From NCBI GenBank assembly GCA_016926235.1, contig JAFGOZ010000062.1, positions 1-5,943 of the forward strand: 5,943 bases of DNA. Direction: 5' to 3'. A program made the translations under genes and the position numbers. The notes below the pieces were generated by a model. That model ran no database searches and was not told the origin of the DNA. It saw only the letters and a program-made list of their open reading frames with translations. The number at the start of each line of letters is the position of its first letter. The stretch's first letter is position 1. This document shows, piece after piece, positions 1 through 5,943 of this stretch. Origin of the DNA: Bacteroidales bacterium. GTDB lineage: Bacteria; Bacteroidota; Bacteroidia; Bacteroidales; UBA10428.

Positions 1-3000
1 AATTTGAGTCAAGGGCATTTAATGCAGCAGGAACTGAAGTTCTTGTTTCACTTTCGGTGCCTGCGAAATTTACAGAAGCCACATAATAGGTTTGTGAACT
101 ACCCTGATAAACAACAAGTAAACTATCTGACTTATTATTTATGGTTTGGGTTCCAGGTATATCTTCTATATACCAAACGTATCTTACTGCTGAATCAGGA
201 CAATTGTTATATGGCCCTTTAACTTTAAGAATCTGAGGACCTGCACCAAATCTTAATCCTTCTATAGTTACTAAAGGTGAAGTAGGTGCTACTTTGATCG
301 CATCGTCAAAATCAACATAAAATTGTCTTGTTTCAAAACAACCATAAATATCGCTTACGGTGACCGAATAATATCCAGTATCAAGAGAAATTATATCTTG
401 AACAAGAATATCGTTTGACCATAAATATTCATAAGTAGATGCAATCCAGGTAATATTGGAAGTTGGATAAATTTGTCCATGTATGTTTTCATTTGTTGTA
501 TTATTAAATATTGAATCCTGGTTATGTTCATCCATCGGATAATAAGCAAGTAATCCACTTTCAGATCCTAATAAAGGTATCTTCATGCTGTCTGTAATAT
601 TTTCCTTGGTTCTGGATCTGTTCCAAATACGCACATCTTTTATATTGCCCCAAAAATATTCCCTGGATGAATTTGGATGAATTCCTTTTTTACCAATATA
701 AAGAGAATCGTTGGTAGCGTCTAAATTATGACCTGTTTTTCCTTCATAATCTTTTAAATCGCCATTAATATACATACGCAGATTATTTTCATCCCAATCA
801 ATAGCTACATGGTACCATTGATTAATTTCAATAGAATCCCAACTTAATGTATGAGTTCCTCCACTATATGAATAAATAAAAATAAGGGAATCCTCTGTTA
901 AACTTATGTCATAGGAGTGATTTGATGAATTACTACCTTTATATAATATTGAACCTTGACGTGTTGTATCTTTAGTTTTAAACCGGACTTCAATTGAACC
1001 TTCAATATTAATTAAATTATCCAAACTGTCATTATCTCCGATTTTAACATAATGTATTGAATCAAAATTTATTAAATATGGTAGTGTTCCTCCTGCGACT
1101 GCAATATTAATTGCTCCATCATTTCCATTACAGGTAACGTCATCAAGGTCTGATAAAGTAATATTTATTCGTTCACTTTCATTAATAGTCCTGTTTTCTT
1201 TTAAATTACATTTGGAGCTCGTGTCAACAACAGTAACACTATAGGTTCCGGGTTCAAGATTTGTAATATCTTCGGTTGTGGCATTTGTCGACCAATGATA
1301 TAAATAATCGTCAGTTGAAGGAACAATATCAATAATTCCATTATCATCTCCGGCACAAGCAATATTATTAACAAAAATGTTGAGATCAGGAGGATTTTGG
1401 TTTTTAAAATTAATTTGTATAATTTCTGAATAATCAGAACAGCATTCTTCTGAAACAACTGCCCTGTAAAACATAGTATCAGATAAAACATCTGTAACCA
1501 GTATAGTATCTGTTTCTCCCAGCATAAATTCCCAGTCAATACTATCCGCTGACTGCTGCCAATATACATTACCGTCAGAATTTGATAAAATAATTACAGC
1601 ATTTCTGCCTTTACAAACTACAGTATCATCAGAAAAAGTAGTTCCTCCAACCGGATTAGCAACACAGAACTGACGAGGCTCACGAACCAGGAACATACTA
1701 TCTGGATTCATCTGATTTCGATATTCTGTTTTTATCCAGTCGATAGACCTGTATACATTTGCTATTCTTAATTCATCAAGATACCCTAAAAAAGATCTGA
1801 ATGTTATCGGGGTATTATTTGTTAAACGGTTTTTTGGATCAGCCGGGTCGTTAGTAGCACTGGCTAAAACACCATTAACATAGATAACATATTGTCTTGA
1901 TAAATCGTCATAAGAAGCACATATGTATTTCCAGCCACTGAGAAAGGAAGTATTTCCCTGGGCACTATAGTATTTCCCTGAGCCATCTAATTCAATAATA
2001 AATTCGCCATATGGATTTGTTCCGTAACGCCTTAATTCCCATGCGTCTGTTCCTTTTGATATTAAAGGTTGATTAGATGAGCTGAAAGAACTTATATTAA
2101 ACCATCCAGAGATTGTGATCGCCTTATCTGCAGGGATATCAAAATTACTTTCATTTGCAATGGTAACAGTTACTCCATTCATGTTAATTCCATTACCGAT
2201 TTTAGCAGTACTATAACTGGCAGTTCCACTTGTAACAGTTCCTTCATTTGTTCCAACAGTATCCCTGCAATTATTTTCTAAGTGCCAAACACCTATATAT
2301 TCTGAACTCCACGGACTTCTTGTGGAAGGGTTGGTAATTACACCTTCTTTTCCGTAATACATATAAAAGTATGTTGTATCGGTTGATTTTAACCTGGGAA
2401 TTTTAACCCATGCCCTGTAATGTCCTGTAACAGGATCATATACATCAACTTCATGCGGAATAATTGAAATACCATTACTACTCGTAAAAATTATATCCCA
2501 TCCGCTTGAATTTATCACATCTCCGCCATGGACCGTATCCCTCATGTAGGGTTGATTAAACTCAATCAAAAATGGGAAATTTAACAGGTCATCAGTGCCA
2601 TCCACGCTGTCTGGTGATATTACCAGCTCTCTTCTGAAATTATATTCACAGGTAATAAATCCGGCAATTACACTCACAGAATCTATTGTTGAACTTTTTG
2701 CACAACCTCTGTTCGAAACAAGTGCTCTGATATAAGTGTCTTCCAAAACGGGTTCACTTAAAAAACTTGAACTGGTTGCTCCTTCAATATCATAAAAAGT
2801 TGACTTATCTGATGACCATTGCCATTGTATTGTTCCAATTTGACCGGTTAAATTTCCTGTAACGAATTCACGGGCATAAATTGTATCCTGATCAATATCT
2901 GCAAATCCTCCAATTGAAGAAACGACTGTTCCGCTTTCTTCTTCACTAAAAGTAATAAAGCTTCCGGGATTGCTTTGTGTGTTGAAGTCAGTTTGTAACC

Positions 3001-5302
3001 ATGCATCATTTCTATAAGTATTCGCTAACCTTATTTCATCCATCATCCCATCAAATGAACGGGTATCTGTTGCATCATTATTTATACCAAATATTACAGG
3101 ATCGTTTGGATCAAAATCCGAATCATCAGAAATTGAATTATTGGGAGTATGACTTGGATCCTGTGTATTTATATCTCCGTTAAAGAATAGTTTTTTTATA
3201 TTATTTGCCTGATAGCTATCATTCTGCGATTCCCAGGTTCCGGCAACATAATACCAATGTCCGGTTGTAAATGAATTATTATCGGAATATGTGTCAAAAC
3301 CTTCACCTCCTAAGTTGAAAGCATAACACATCCTTTGTGTACTTTTATTACCAACAAATCTCCAGTTTTGGTTATCTCCCTTAATAATAATATCTGTCCA
3401 GTCAACCCCGCTGGCAGTAGGATAGGATTGAAGATATATCCAGAAGGAAACGGTCATCGATGTTGTAAAACTAAAAGGAGTTTTATTAATAATTGAAATA
3501 TAATCTTTATCAGTACGTCTAAAACGTCTGGCTTTGCCAACTTTTCCATCGACTTGGTCTGTACCGTAATTAACTGAGTTGTTATTGCCTCTTCCATAAT
3601 CATTTAAACTTTGTCCCATGTGGAACACTCCAACCCAATCACTACTCCAGATTGTATCATTTGAAATATCCCTATCAATATTGCTGTTTCCGTAATGCAT
3701 ATAAAAGTTCGTATTTGCATCCCCGTCCAGTTCACTAAACATTACCCAAATTGCTATCTTACCGGTGGATGGTTCATAGTAATCAAGTTGATGAGGCAAA
3801 ATATTGAATCCATTCGAATCAGTTGAGAATGAAATATCATATCCATTAAAATGACTTATGTGACCACCATATGACGTGTGTTTAAATTCAGGTAAAGTGG
3901 TATAAACCAATACAGGAAAATTTTCTAAATCAGCCATTACTAATGCTGAGTTGATAGTAAGTTTTCGTTTGTATTCAAAACATCCATAATCAATATCATT
4001 TATTGCAACAGAAAAATTACATGATATTACGTGTGTTGGCCCATTATCATAAGAGACTCTGACATGTCCATTTGGCCCGCTATTCCAAAATATATAAATA
4101 GAATCGTCTCCATTCCCATCGTATTCTATTCCACCGGTTATAGTCCAGTTATAATTTGTCATGCCTGAAGTAGTTGTATATAAATGAACTGTATTTTCAT
4201 CAACAATAGAATTACCTGAGATAATATTTCCACCTCCGGAAATTGTAATTGTGAATTCCTTCAGTGAATAATTGCCATAATTATCAATAATTTTATATTG
4301 AATTACGGTTTTGCCTATCGGGAAAACATCACCACTTATATATGTCGAATCAAGTTGAAAAATTCTTAGTGCTTCTACCGGTTCAATTATATTTTCTAAA
4401 TTTATATTATGTGCATAAATTCCCTGGACAAATATATTATCTAAAAAACCGCGGGCAGTTCCGCCACTTTCAGTTTGATAAACAAAATGTAAGCGGTAAA
4501 ATCCTGATGTTGATATTACTATTGTATCCGTATTTTTTATGTCAGCAATAAGTGATGCATACGAAAATATTAATGCAGTATCGTTATTAGTATTTATAAG
4601 ATATAATTTAAGACTATCAGTATTGGGACCACTTGGATCTGTAATCCAGTGCACAAAAAATACGCTGTCATCAGAATTAAAATAATAAAAAGGACTTGTT
4701 GAATAAAAATTGTCACTAGTTGAAAGTGTGTTTGAGCGTAAACATGTGTCAGCAGGAAACAATGAAATATTTTCGAATTTCCATCCAATAGATGTTAAAT
4801 TATCAATTGAACTGGCATTAAAATCAAAGTATTGAACAATCGGAGTAACATCTTCTGTATTGTCAGTAATAGTAGGCAAATCAAAATATATCTGTGCGCC
4901 ACAATCATTCGGATTTGCAGTAGTTGAAATATTTTCGACACCTTCAATTTCAGGTGGTTCCATATCAAGAACATTAACGTTAAAACTACAAGAGTGTCCG
5001 TCAATTGTATAAGTAACTTTTGTTAATCCAAGATTAAAGGTGTCGTTAATCACAGTATCTCCTGATCCAGCAGTTGAACCGGACAGGGTATATGTAAAAC
5101 CTGGCATACAACCACCGCTTTCAAAGGGTAATAATGTATCAGTAATTGCATAGTTTACTCCGGGCAGAGTAAAGAAATTTGTGTCAGGCGGACATGTGAT
5201 AGTACACTGAGAATATGTATTTCTTGAAATATTAATAATTAATACAAATAACGAAAAAGCGATTATATTGATTCTATGGTATATATTTTTTTTGTATATC
5301 AT
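1..5302 (-). CDS. Giant secreted multidomain surface protein (HYR, PKD-like, DUF2341, LamG, Ig-like and SprB repeats), 3' end outside window
   Basis: One open frame of 1767 codons, with no stop from the ATG at 5302 to the left edge, so the C-terminus is missing. The start is firm: an in-frame TAA lies two codons upstream (5306-5308), and a signal peptide follows the ATG. Approximate domain order by residue: signal peptide 1-31; HYR 33-113; HYR 115-157 plus 308-355, split by a jelly-roll domain 158-307; PKD-like 356-436; DUF2341 440-540 with LamG 556-789; Ig-like 791-880; DUF2341 885-988 with LamG 1002-1209; Ig-like 1210-1302; SprB repeat 1304-1366; SprB repeat 1379-1410 plus 1624-1665, split by LamG 1411-1623; Ig-like from 1671. 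These families are typical of exported Bacteroidota adhesins and gliding-associated proteins; LamG and jelly-roll modules often bind glycans. No enzymatic domain is visible. Role as a cell-surface adhesin is inferred. A type IX sorting domain is expected past the edge but is not seen. Confidence 0.93.
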   Translation of the reverse strand, partial: MIYKKNIYHRINIIAFSLFVLIINISRNTYSQCTITCPPDTNFFTLPGVNYAITDTLLPFESGGCMPGFTYTLSGSTAGSGDTVINDTFNLGLTKVTYTIDGHSCSFNVNVLDMEPPEIEGVENISTTANPNDCGAQIYFDLPTITDNTEDVTPIVQYFDFNASSIDNLTSIGWKFENISLFPADTCLRSNTLSTSDNFYSTSPFYYFNSDDSVFFVHWITDPSGPNTDSLKLYLINTNNDTALIFSYASLIADIKNTDTIVISTSGFYRLHFVYQTESGGTARGFLDNIFVQGIYAHNINLENIIEPVEALRIFQLDSTYISGDVFPIGKTVIQYKIIDNYGNYSLKEFTITISGGGNIISGNSIVDENTVHLYTTTSGMTNYNWTITGGIEYDGNGDDSIYIFWNSGPNGHVRVSYDNGPTHVISCNFSVAINDIDYGCFEYKRKLTINSALVMADLENFPVLVYTTLPEFKHTSYGGHISHFNGYDISFSTDSNGFNILPHQLDYYEPSTGKIAIWVMFSELDGDANTNFYMHYGNSNIDRDISNDTIWSSDWVGVFHMGQSLNDYGRGNNNSVNYGTDQVDGKVGKARRFRRTDKDYISIINKTPFSFTTSMTVSFWIYLQSYPTASGVDWTDIIIKGDNQNWRFVGNKSTQRMCYAFNLGGEGFDTYSDNNSFTTGHWYYVAGTWESQNDSYQANNIKKLFFNGDINTQDPSHTPNNSISDDSDFDPNDPVIFGINNDATDTRSFDGMMDEIRLANTYRNDAWLQTDFNTQSNPGSFITFSEEESGTVVSSIGGFADIDQDTIYAREFVTGNLTGQIGTIQWQWSSDKSTFYDIEGATSSSFLSEPVLEDTYIRALVSNRGCAKSSTIDSVSVIAGFITCEYNFRRELVISPDSVDGTDDLLNFPFLIEFNQPYMRDTVHGGDVINSSGWDIIFTSSNGISIIPHEVDVYDPVTGHYRAWVKIPRLKSTDTTYFYMYYGKEGVITNPSTRSPWSSEYIGVWHLENNCRDTVGTNEGTVTSGTASYSTAKIGNGINMNGVTVTIANESNFDIPADKAITISGWFNISSFSSSNQPLISKGTDAWELRRYGTNPYGEFIIELDGSGKYYSAQGNTSFLSGWKYICASYDDLSRQYVIYVNGVLASATNDPADPKNRLTNNTPITFRSFLGYLDELRIANVYRSIDWIKTEYRNQMNPDSMFLVREPRQFCVANPVGGTTFSDDTVVCKGRNAVIILSNSDGNVYWQQSADSIDWEFMLGETDTILVTDVLSDTMFYRAVVSEECCSDYSEIIQINFKNQNPPDLNIFVNNIACAGDDNGIIDIVPSTDDYLYHWSTNATTEDITNLEPGTYSVTVVDTSSKCNLKENRTINESERINITLSDLDDVTCNGNDGAINIAVAGGTLPYLINFDSIHYVKIGDNDSLDNLINIEGSIEVRFKTKDTTRQGSILYKGSNSSNHSYDISLTEDSLIFIYSYSGGTHTLSWDSIEINQWYHVAIDWDENNLRMYINGDLKDYEGKTGHNLDATNDSLYIGKKGIHPNSSREYFWGNIKDVRIWNRSRTKENITDSMKIPLLGSESGLLAYYPMDEHNQDSIFNNTTNENIHGQIYPTSNITWIASTYEYLWSNDILVQDIISLDTGYYSVTVSDIYGCFETRQFYVDFDDAIKVAPTSPLVTIEGLRFGAGPQILKVKGPYNNCPDSAVRYVWYIEDIPGTQTINNKSDSLLVVYQGSSQTYYVASVNFAGTESETRTSVPAALNALDSN
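2..292 (-). other. Start of a further Ig-like segment, cut by the window edge (residues 1671-1767)
   Basis: After the second SprB repeat come VAPTSPLVTIEG, GPQILKVKGPYNNCPDS, RYVWYIEDIPG and QTYYVASVNFAGTESE. The Y-V-W-Y followed by a Y-Y-V-A-S-V-N strand resembles the Ig-like repeats of Bacteroidota surface proteins (Y-x-V-x-x-x-x-x-x-C-E-S). The assignment is tentative. Confidence 0.4.
308..1168 (-). repeat. SprB repeat 2, split in two by an inserted LamG domain
   Basis: The first half (residues 1379-1410, 1073-1168) reads VTCNGNDGAINIAVAGGTLPY and so stops exactly at the conserved P-Y. The second half (1624-1665, 308-433) resumes with YEYLWSNDILVQDI, then SLDTGYYSVTVSDIYGC. Joined, they give a normal SprB repeat that aligns with repeat 1 along its whole length. 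Between them lie 213 residues of LamG sequence in the same open frame. Confidence 0.75.
434..1072 (-). other. LamG domain nested in SprB repeat 2 (residues 1411-1623)
   Basis: The domain starts INFDSIHYVKIGDND, with the strand GSIEVRFKTKD, then WYHVAIDWDENNLRMYING, LYIGKKG, FWGNIKDVRIWNRSRT, and ends with GLLAYYPMDE and NITWIAST. These are the landmarks of LamG/concanavalin A-like domains (F-D-x-x-x-Y-V start, W-x-H-V-A, x-Y-I-N-G, G-x-I-x-D-V-R-I-W-N, L-x-A-Y-Y-x-x-D-E). The start and end are the usual borders of a whole domain, so a complete domain was inserted. No DUF2341 precedes this copy, unlike the other two. Confidence 0.75.
1205..1393 (-). repeat. SprB repeat 1 (residues 1304-1366)
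   Basis: IACAGDDNGIIDIVPS, YLYHWSTNATTEDITNLE and PGTYSVTVVDTSSKC follow the SprB repeat consensus: C-x-G-x-x-x-G, then Y-x-W-S-x-x-A-T-T-E-D-I, then L-x-P-G-T-Y-S-V-T-V-x-D, then a Cys. The repeat is named for SprB, the mobile surface adhesin of gliding Flavobacterium johnsoniae, but it occurs widely in Bacteroidota, so it does not by itself show gliding. Confidence 0.8.
1397..1675 (-). other. Ig-like domain B (residues 1210-1302)
   Basis: This segment has VCKGRNAVIILSNSDG, VYWQQSADSIDWEFM, DTMFYRAVVSEECC and an IIQINFK closing strand, the same W-Q-x-S-x-D and F-Y-R-A-V-V pattern as Ig-like domain A. The paired Cys residues (E-E-C-C) sit where domain A has its single Cys. It links the second LamG module to the SprB repeats. 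Confidence 0.6.
1676..2650 (-). repeat. DUF2341 + LamG module, copy 2 (residues 885-1209)
   Basis: The layout matches copy 1: CEYNFRRELVI, SGWDIIFTSSNG, AWVKIPRLKS and FYMYYGK form DUF2341 (885-988); IGVWHLENN, ITISGWFNI, WKYICASYDD, IYVNG and YLDELRIANVYRS form LamG (1002-1209). The last strand lines up with copy 1 (L/M-D-E-I/L-R-L/I-A-N-T/V-Y-R, then W, then N-P-x-S-F-type ending), so the two are a duplicated unit. Divergence is high, so the duplication is old. Confidence 0.75.
2663..2932 (-). other. Ig-like domain A (residues 791-880)
   Basis: The pattern IQWQWSSDKSTFYDIEGATS, LEDTYIRALVSNRGC and a closing SVSVIA strand is that of the Ig-like repeats common in Bacteroidota surface proteins (W-Q-x-S-x-D, then I-x-G-A-T, then T-Y-x-R-A-x-V, then a Cys). 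It joins the first and second DUF2341-LamG modules. Confidence 0.6.
2936..3985 (-). repeat. DUF2341 + LamG module, copy 1 (residues 440-789)
   Basis: A DUF2341 domain (about 440-540) shows FNGYDISFSTDSNG, IAIWVMFSELDG and FYMHYGN. It leads into a LamG/concanavalin A-like domain (about 556-789) with VGVFHMGQS, MTVSFWIYL, HWYYVAGTW, LFFNGD and MMDEIRLANTYRN at about 753-765. DUF2341 followed by LamG is a common pair in secreted bacterial proteins and probably binds carbohydrate. An Ig-like domain follows, and a diverged second copy of the whole unit lies downstream. Confidence 0.75.
3995..4237 (-). other. PKD-like domain (residues 356-436)
   Basis: The segment has the layout of a Bacteroidota PKD-like domain: ISGNSIVDE, then YNWTITGG, then an acidic turn DGNGDDSIYIFWNSG, and a last strand HVISCNFSVAIND. 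The Y-x-W followed by an S-I-x-I-x-W strand is the most telling part. These Ig-fold modules act as spacers or binding units in surface proteins. Confidence 0.6.
4238..4960 (-). other. HYR domain 2, split in two by an inserted domain
   Basis: The first part (residues 115-157, 4832-4960) has the canonical HYR opening: PPEI, NISTTANPNDCGAQI and LPTITDN. The second part (308-355, 4238-4381) has the canonical ending: FQLDSTYISGDVFPIGKT, IQYKIIDNYGN and FTITIS. Together they make one normal HYR domain of about 90 residues, but 150 residues of unrelated sequence lie between them. The reading frame is intact throughout, so this is a nested domain and not a broken gene. Confidence 0.7.
4382..4831 (-). 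other. Jelly-roll (MAM-like) domain nested in HYR domain 2 (residues 158-307)
   Basis: The stretch begins YFDFNASSIDNLTSIGWKF, contains TCLRSNTLS, a tyrosine-rich FYSTSPFYYF and the strands TDSLKLYLIN and FYRLHFVYQTESGG, and ends GFLDNIFVQG. The order (a sentence-like F-D-F start with a G-W, an L-R-S-N, and a terminal L-D-N-I-x-V strand) is that of the MAM or 'choice of anchor' type of beta-sandwich seen in exported Bacteroidota proteins. The exact family is uncertain. Such domains usually mediate binding; no catalytic residues are recognisable. Confidence 0.55.
4964..5206 (-). other. HYR domain 1 (residues 33-113)
   Basis: The segment opens with ITCPPD and a PG pair and ends with GLTKVTYTIDGHSCSFNVNVLD. 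It follows the HYR consensus of a G-T-x-V-x-Y-T-x-x-D strand, then a Cys-containing C-S-F-x-V-x-V-x-D strand. HYR domains have an Ig-like fold and occur in tandem in extracellular adhesion proteins. The next HYR domain follows directly, with PPEI, the usual tandem spacing. Confidence 0.7.
5210..5302 (-). other. Sec signal peptide of the giant protein
   Basis: Residues 1-31 have the three expected parts: a basic start (K4, K5, R10), a hydrophobic core at about 11-25 (INIIAFSLFVLIINI), and a short polar stretch ending T-Y-S before Q32-C33. Cleavage after S31 is the best guess. C33 belongs to the first HYR domain (CTITCPPD) and has no lipobox in front of it, so this looks like signal peptidase I export and not a lipoprotein. 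Confidence 0.8.
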
Positions 5303-5341
5303 TTTTTATCAAATGAAAAACCTTGTTTCGTTGTTTATAGT
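5303..5341 (-). promoter_or_regulatory. 39-base gap between the two genes; translation start region of the giant gene
   Basis: This short A/T-rich spacer separates the TAA of the fibre-like gene from the ATG of the giant gene. An AAGG lies about 18 bases before the ATG, too far for a normal Shine-Dalgarno site. The bases next to the ATG are A-rich, the usual start context in Bacteroidota, which rely little on Shine-Dalgarno pairing. There is no inverted repeat with a T run, so no intrinsic terminator is seen. The spacing and shared strand suggest co-transcription from a promoter beyond the right edge. Confidence 0.5.
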
Positions 5342-5943
5342 TTATTCGTTGATTTTAAATTTTTTCTTCCAGTCACTCTGGTCATTTGTAGCGGCTTCTC
5401 TCACTTCAAACGACATATCGCCATTAACTATACGTATTCTCCAGCATCCAATTTCGGTTGTATCAGCAGCAGTTCCTAACATATATATGACATTTGCTTT
5501 AACAGAACCGTCTAACGTAATTGCACCAAGCTGATCATCTACATAGTTTTTGGTTGCAGCATCCTGATCATTTATAGGATTGGCAAGATTAGTAATTCTT
5601 TCACTTCCCATATTTAAAGTATCATTTGCGGCAGCAAAAGCATTAACAGGAATATTTGCTGTATCTAATTTTGAGACAGTCACTGCATCTTCTGCAATGT
5701 CATCAGTTTCAACACCTCCGTTCTGGATATGCAGCGAAGTTACTTTACCATCCCCAATGGTTGTTGTTCCATTGACATCAATTGTAACATCGCCTTCAAC
5801 ATCAACACTTTCCCAGCTATTCCCGTCAGCAACAAGAATGTTTCCGCTTGTTTCCATGTCAGAACCAACATTTTCCAAACTATCAAGGGTTAATGATGGA
5901 GATAAAACTGATTGGTTTATCCAGGATATTGCCGTCCCTGCAC
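5342..5943 (-). CDS. Tail-fibre-like surface protein, C-terminal part (5' end outside window)
   Basis: The frame is open from the right edge (first full codon 5939-5941) to TAA at 5342-5344, giving 199 residues; the N-terminus is missing. A TTG at 5878 could be called as a start, but the frame continues upstream with similar sequence (AISWINQSVLSPSLTLDSL), so it is more likely internal. The middle part has short periodic repeats (NILVADGNSWESV, GDVTIDVNGTTTIGDGKV, GGVETDDIAEDAVTVSKL), as in trimeric beta-structured fibres. Next comes ITNLANP then DQDAATKNYVDDQL, a motif shared by phage tail fibres and many exported Bacteroidota fibre-like proteins. The end, with GCWRIRIVNGDMSFEVR and a lysine-rich tail, looks like a small cap domain that I do not recognise. 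There is no S74 intramolecular chaperone domain at this C-terminus. Without the N-terminus I cannot tell a phage-derived fibre from a secreted host surface protein; the secreted neighbour 39 bases downstream, and no other phage gene in view, favour the latter. Confidence 0.85.
   Translation of the reverse strand, partial: AGTAISWINQSVLSPSLTLDSLENVGSDMETSGNILVADGNSWESVDVEGDVTIDVNGTTTIGDGKVTSLHIQNGGVETDDIAEDAVTVSKLDTANIPVNAFAAANDTLNMGSERITNLANPINDQDAATKNYVDDQLGAITLDGSVKANVIYMLGTAADTTEIGCWRIRIVNGDMSFEVREAATNDQSDWKKKFKINE

Noticed and set aside
4..222. Plus-strand open frame of 72 codons at the left edge, with others at 3001-3183 and 4342-4551
   Set aside because: All are antisense to the continuous domain-bearing frame and show no recognisable protein features.
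1201..1569. Minus-strand open frame of 122 codons, and similar ones at 4594-4788 and 4795-5004
   Set aside because: They are out-of-frame shadows inside the giant gene; the main frame gives recognisable SprB, Ig-like and HYR domains across the same bases.
1949..1980. Direct repeat of 12 bases (agtatttccctg) at 1949-1960 and 1969-1980
   Set aside because: The 20-base period is not a multiple of three and the copies fall in different reading frames within LamG module 2, so chance similarity is the simplest reading.
308..4960. Frameshift or pseudogene as the cause of the split HYR and SprB repeats
   Set aside because: The frame runs without a stop through all domain joints, and the inserted segments have complete domain borders of their own.
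5303..5341. Possible Bacteroidota-type -7 box (TTCATTTG, one mismatch to TAnnTTTG) just before the giant gene
   Set aside because: It lies only about 7 bases from the ATG and there is no matching -33 TTG at the right distance, so a separate promoter is not supported.
5268..5534. Plus-strand open frames over the junction of the two genes (5268-5534 and 5276-5479)
   Set aside because: They lie opposite two well-supported coding regions, overlap each other in different frames, and have compositions expected of antisense reading of AT-rich coding DNA.

Overview
This AT-rich window is almost entirely coding on the minus strand. It holds two partial genes that point the same way. The protein content suggests a bacterium of the phylum Bacteroidota: SprB-type repeats, HYR domains, PKD/Ig-like domains and LamG (concanavalin A-like) modules strung together behind a signal peptide, and no clear Shine-Dalgarno sequence. 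I cannot name the genus.

Right end (5342-5943, minus): the 3' part of a gene whose start lies beyond the window. Its 199 visible residues resemble phage tail-fibre or Bacteroidota surface-fibre proteins. A low-complexity region rich in short 'aVt...I' repeats is followed by the tail-fibre motif DQDAATKNYVD and a short C-terminal domain. A 39-base gap follows.

Rest of the window (1-5302, minus): one uninterrupted reading frame of 1767 codons that starts with ATG and a signal peptide and leaves the window on the left without a stop. It encodes a very large secreted, probably cell-surface, mosaic protein. From the N-terminus the order is: signal peptide; HYR domain 1; HYR domain 2, split by a jelly-roll domain of about 150 residues; PKD-like domain; DUF2341 + LamG; Ig-like; a second DUF2341 + LamG; Ig-like; SprB repeat 1; SprB repeat 2, split by a third LamG domain; and the start of another Ig-like domain. 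The C-terminus, where a type IX secretion sorting domain would be expected, is outside the window.

The two genes are probably co-transcribed, fibre-like gene first, and both look like parts of an exported surface or adhesion apparatus. The point most worth checking is the architecture: two different Ig-fold repeats in the same protein (HYR and SprB) each appear to be interrupted internally by a whole jelly-roll domain, after which the host repeat resumes. I saw no RNA gene, CRISPR array, insertion sequence or convincing terminator.
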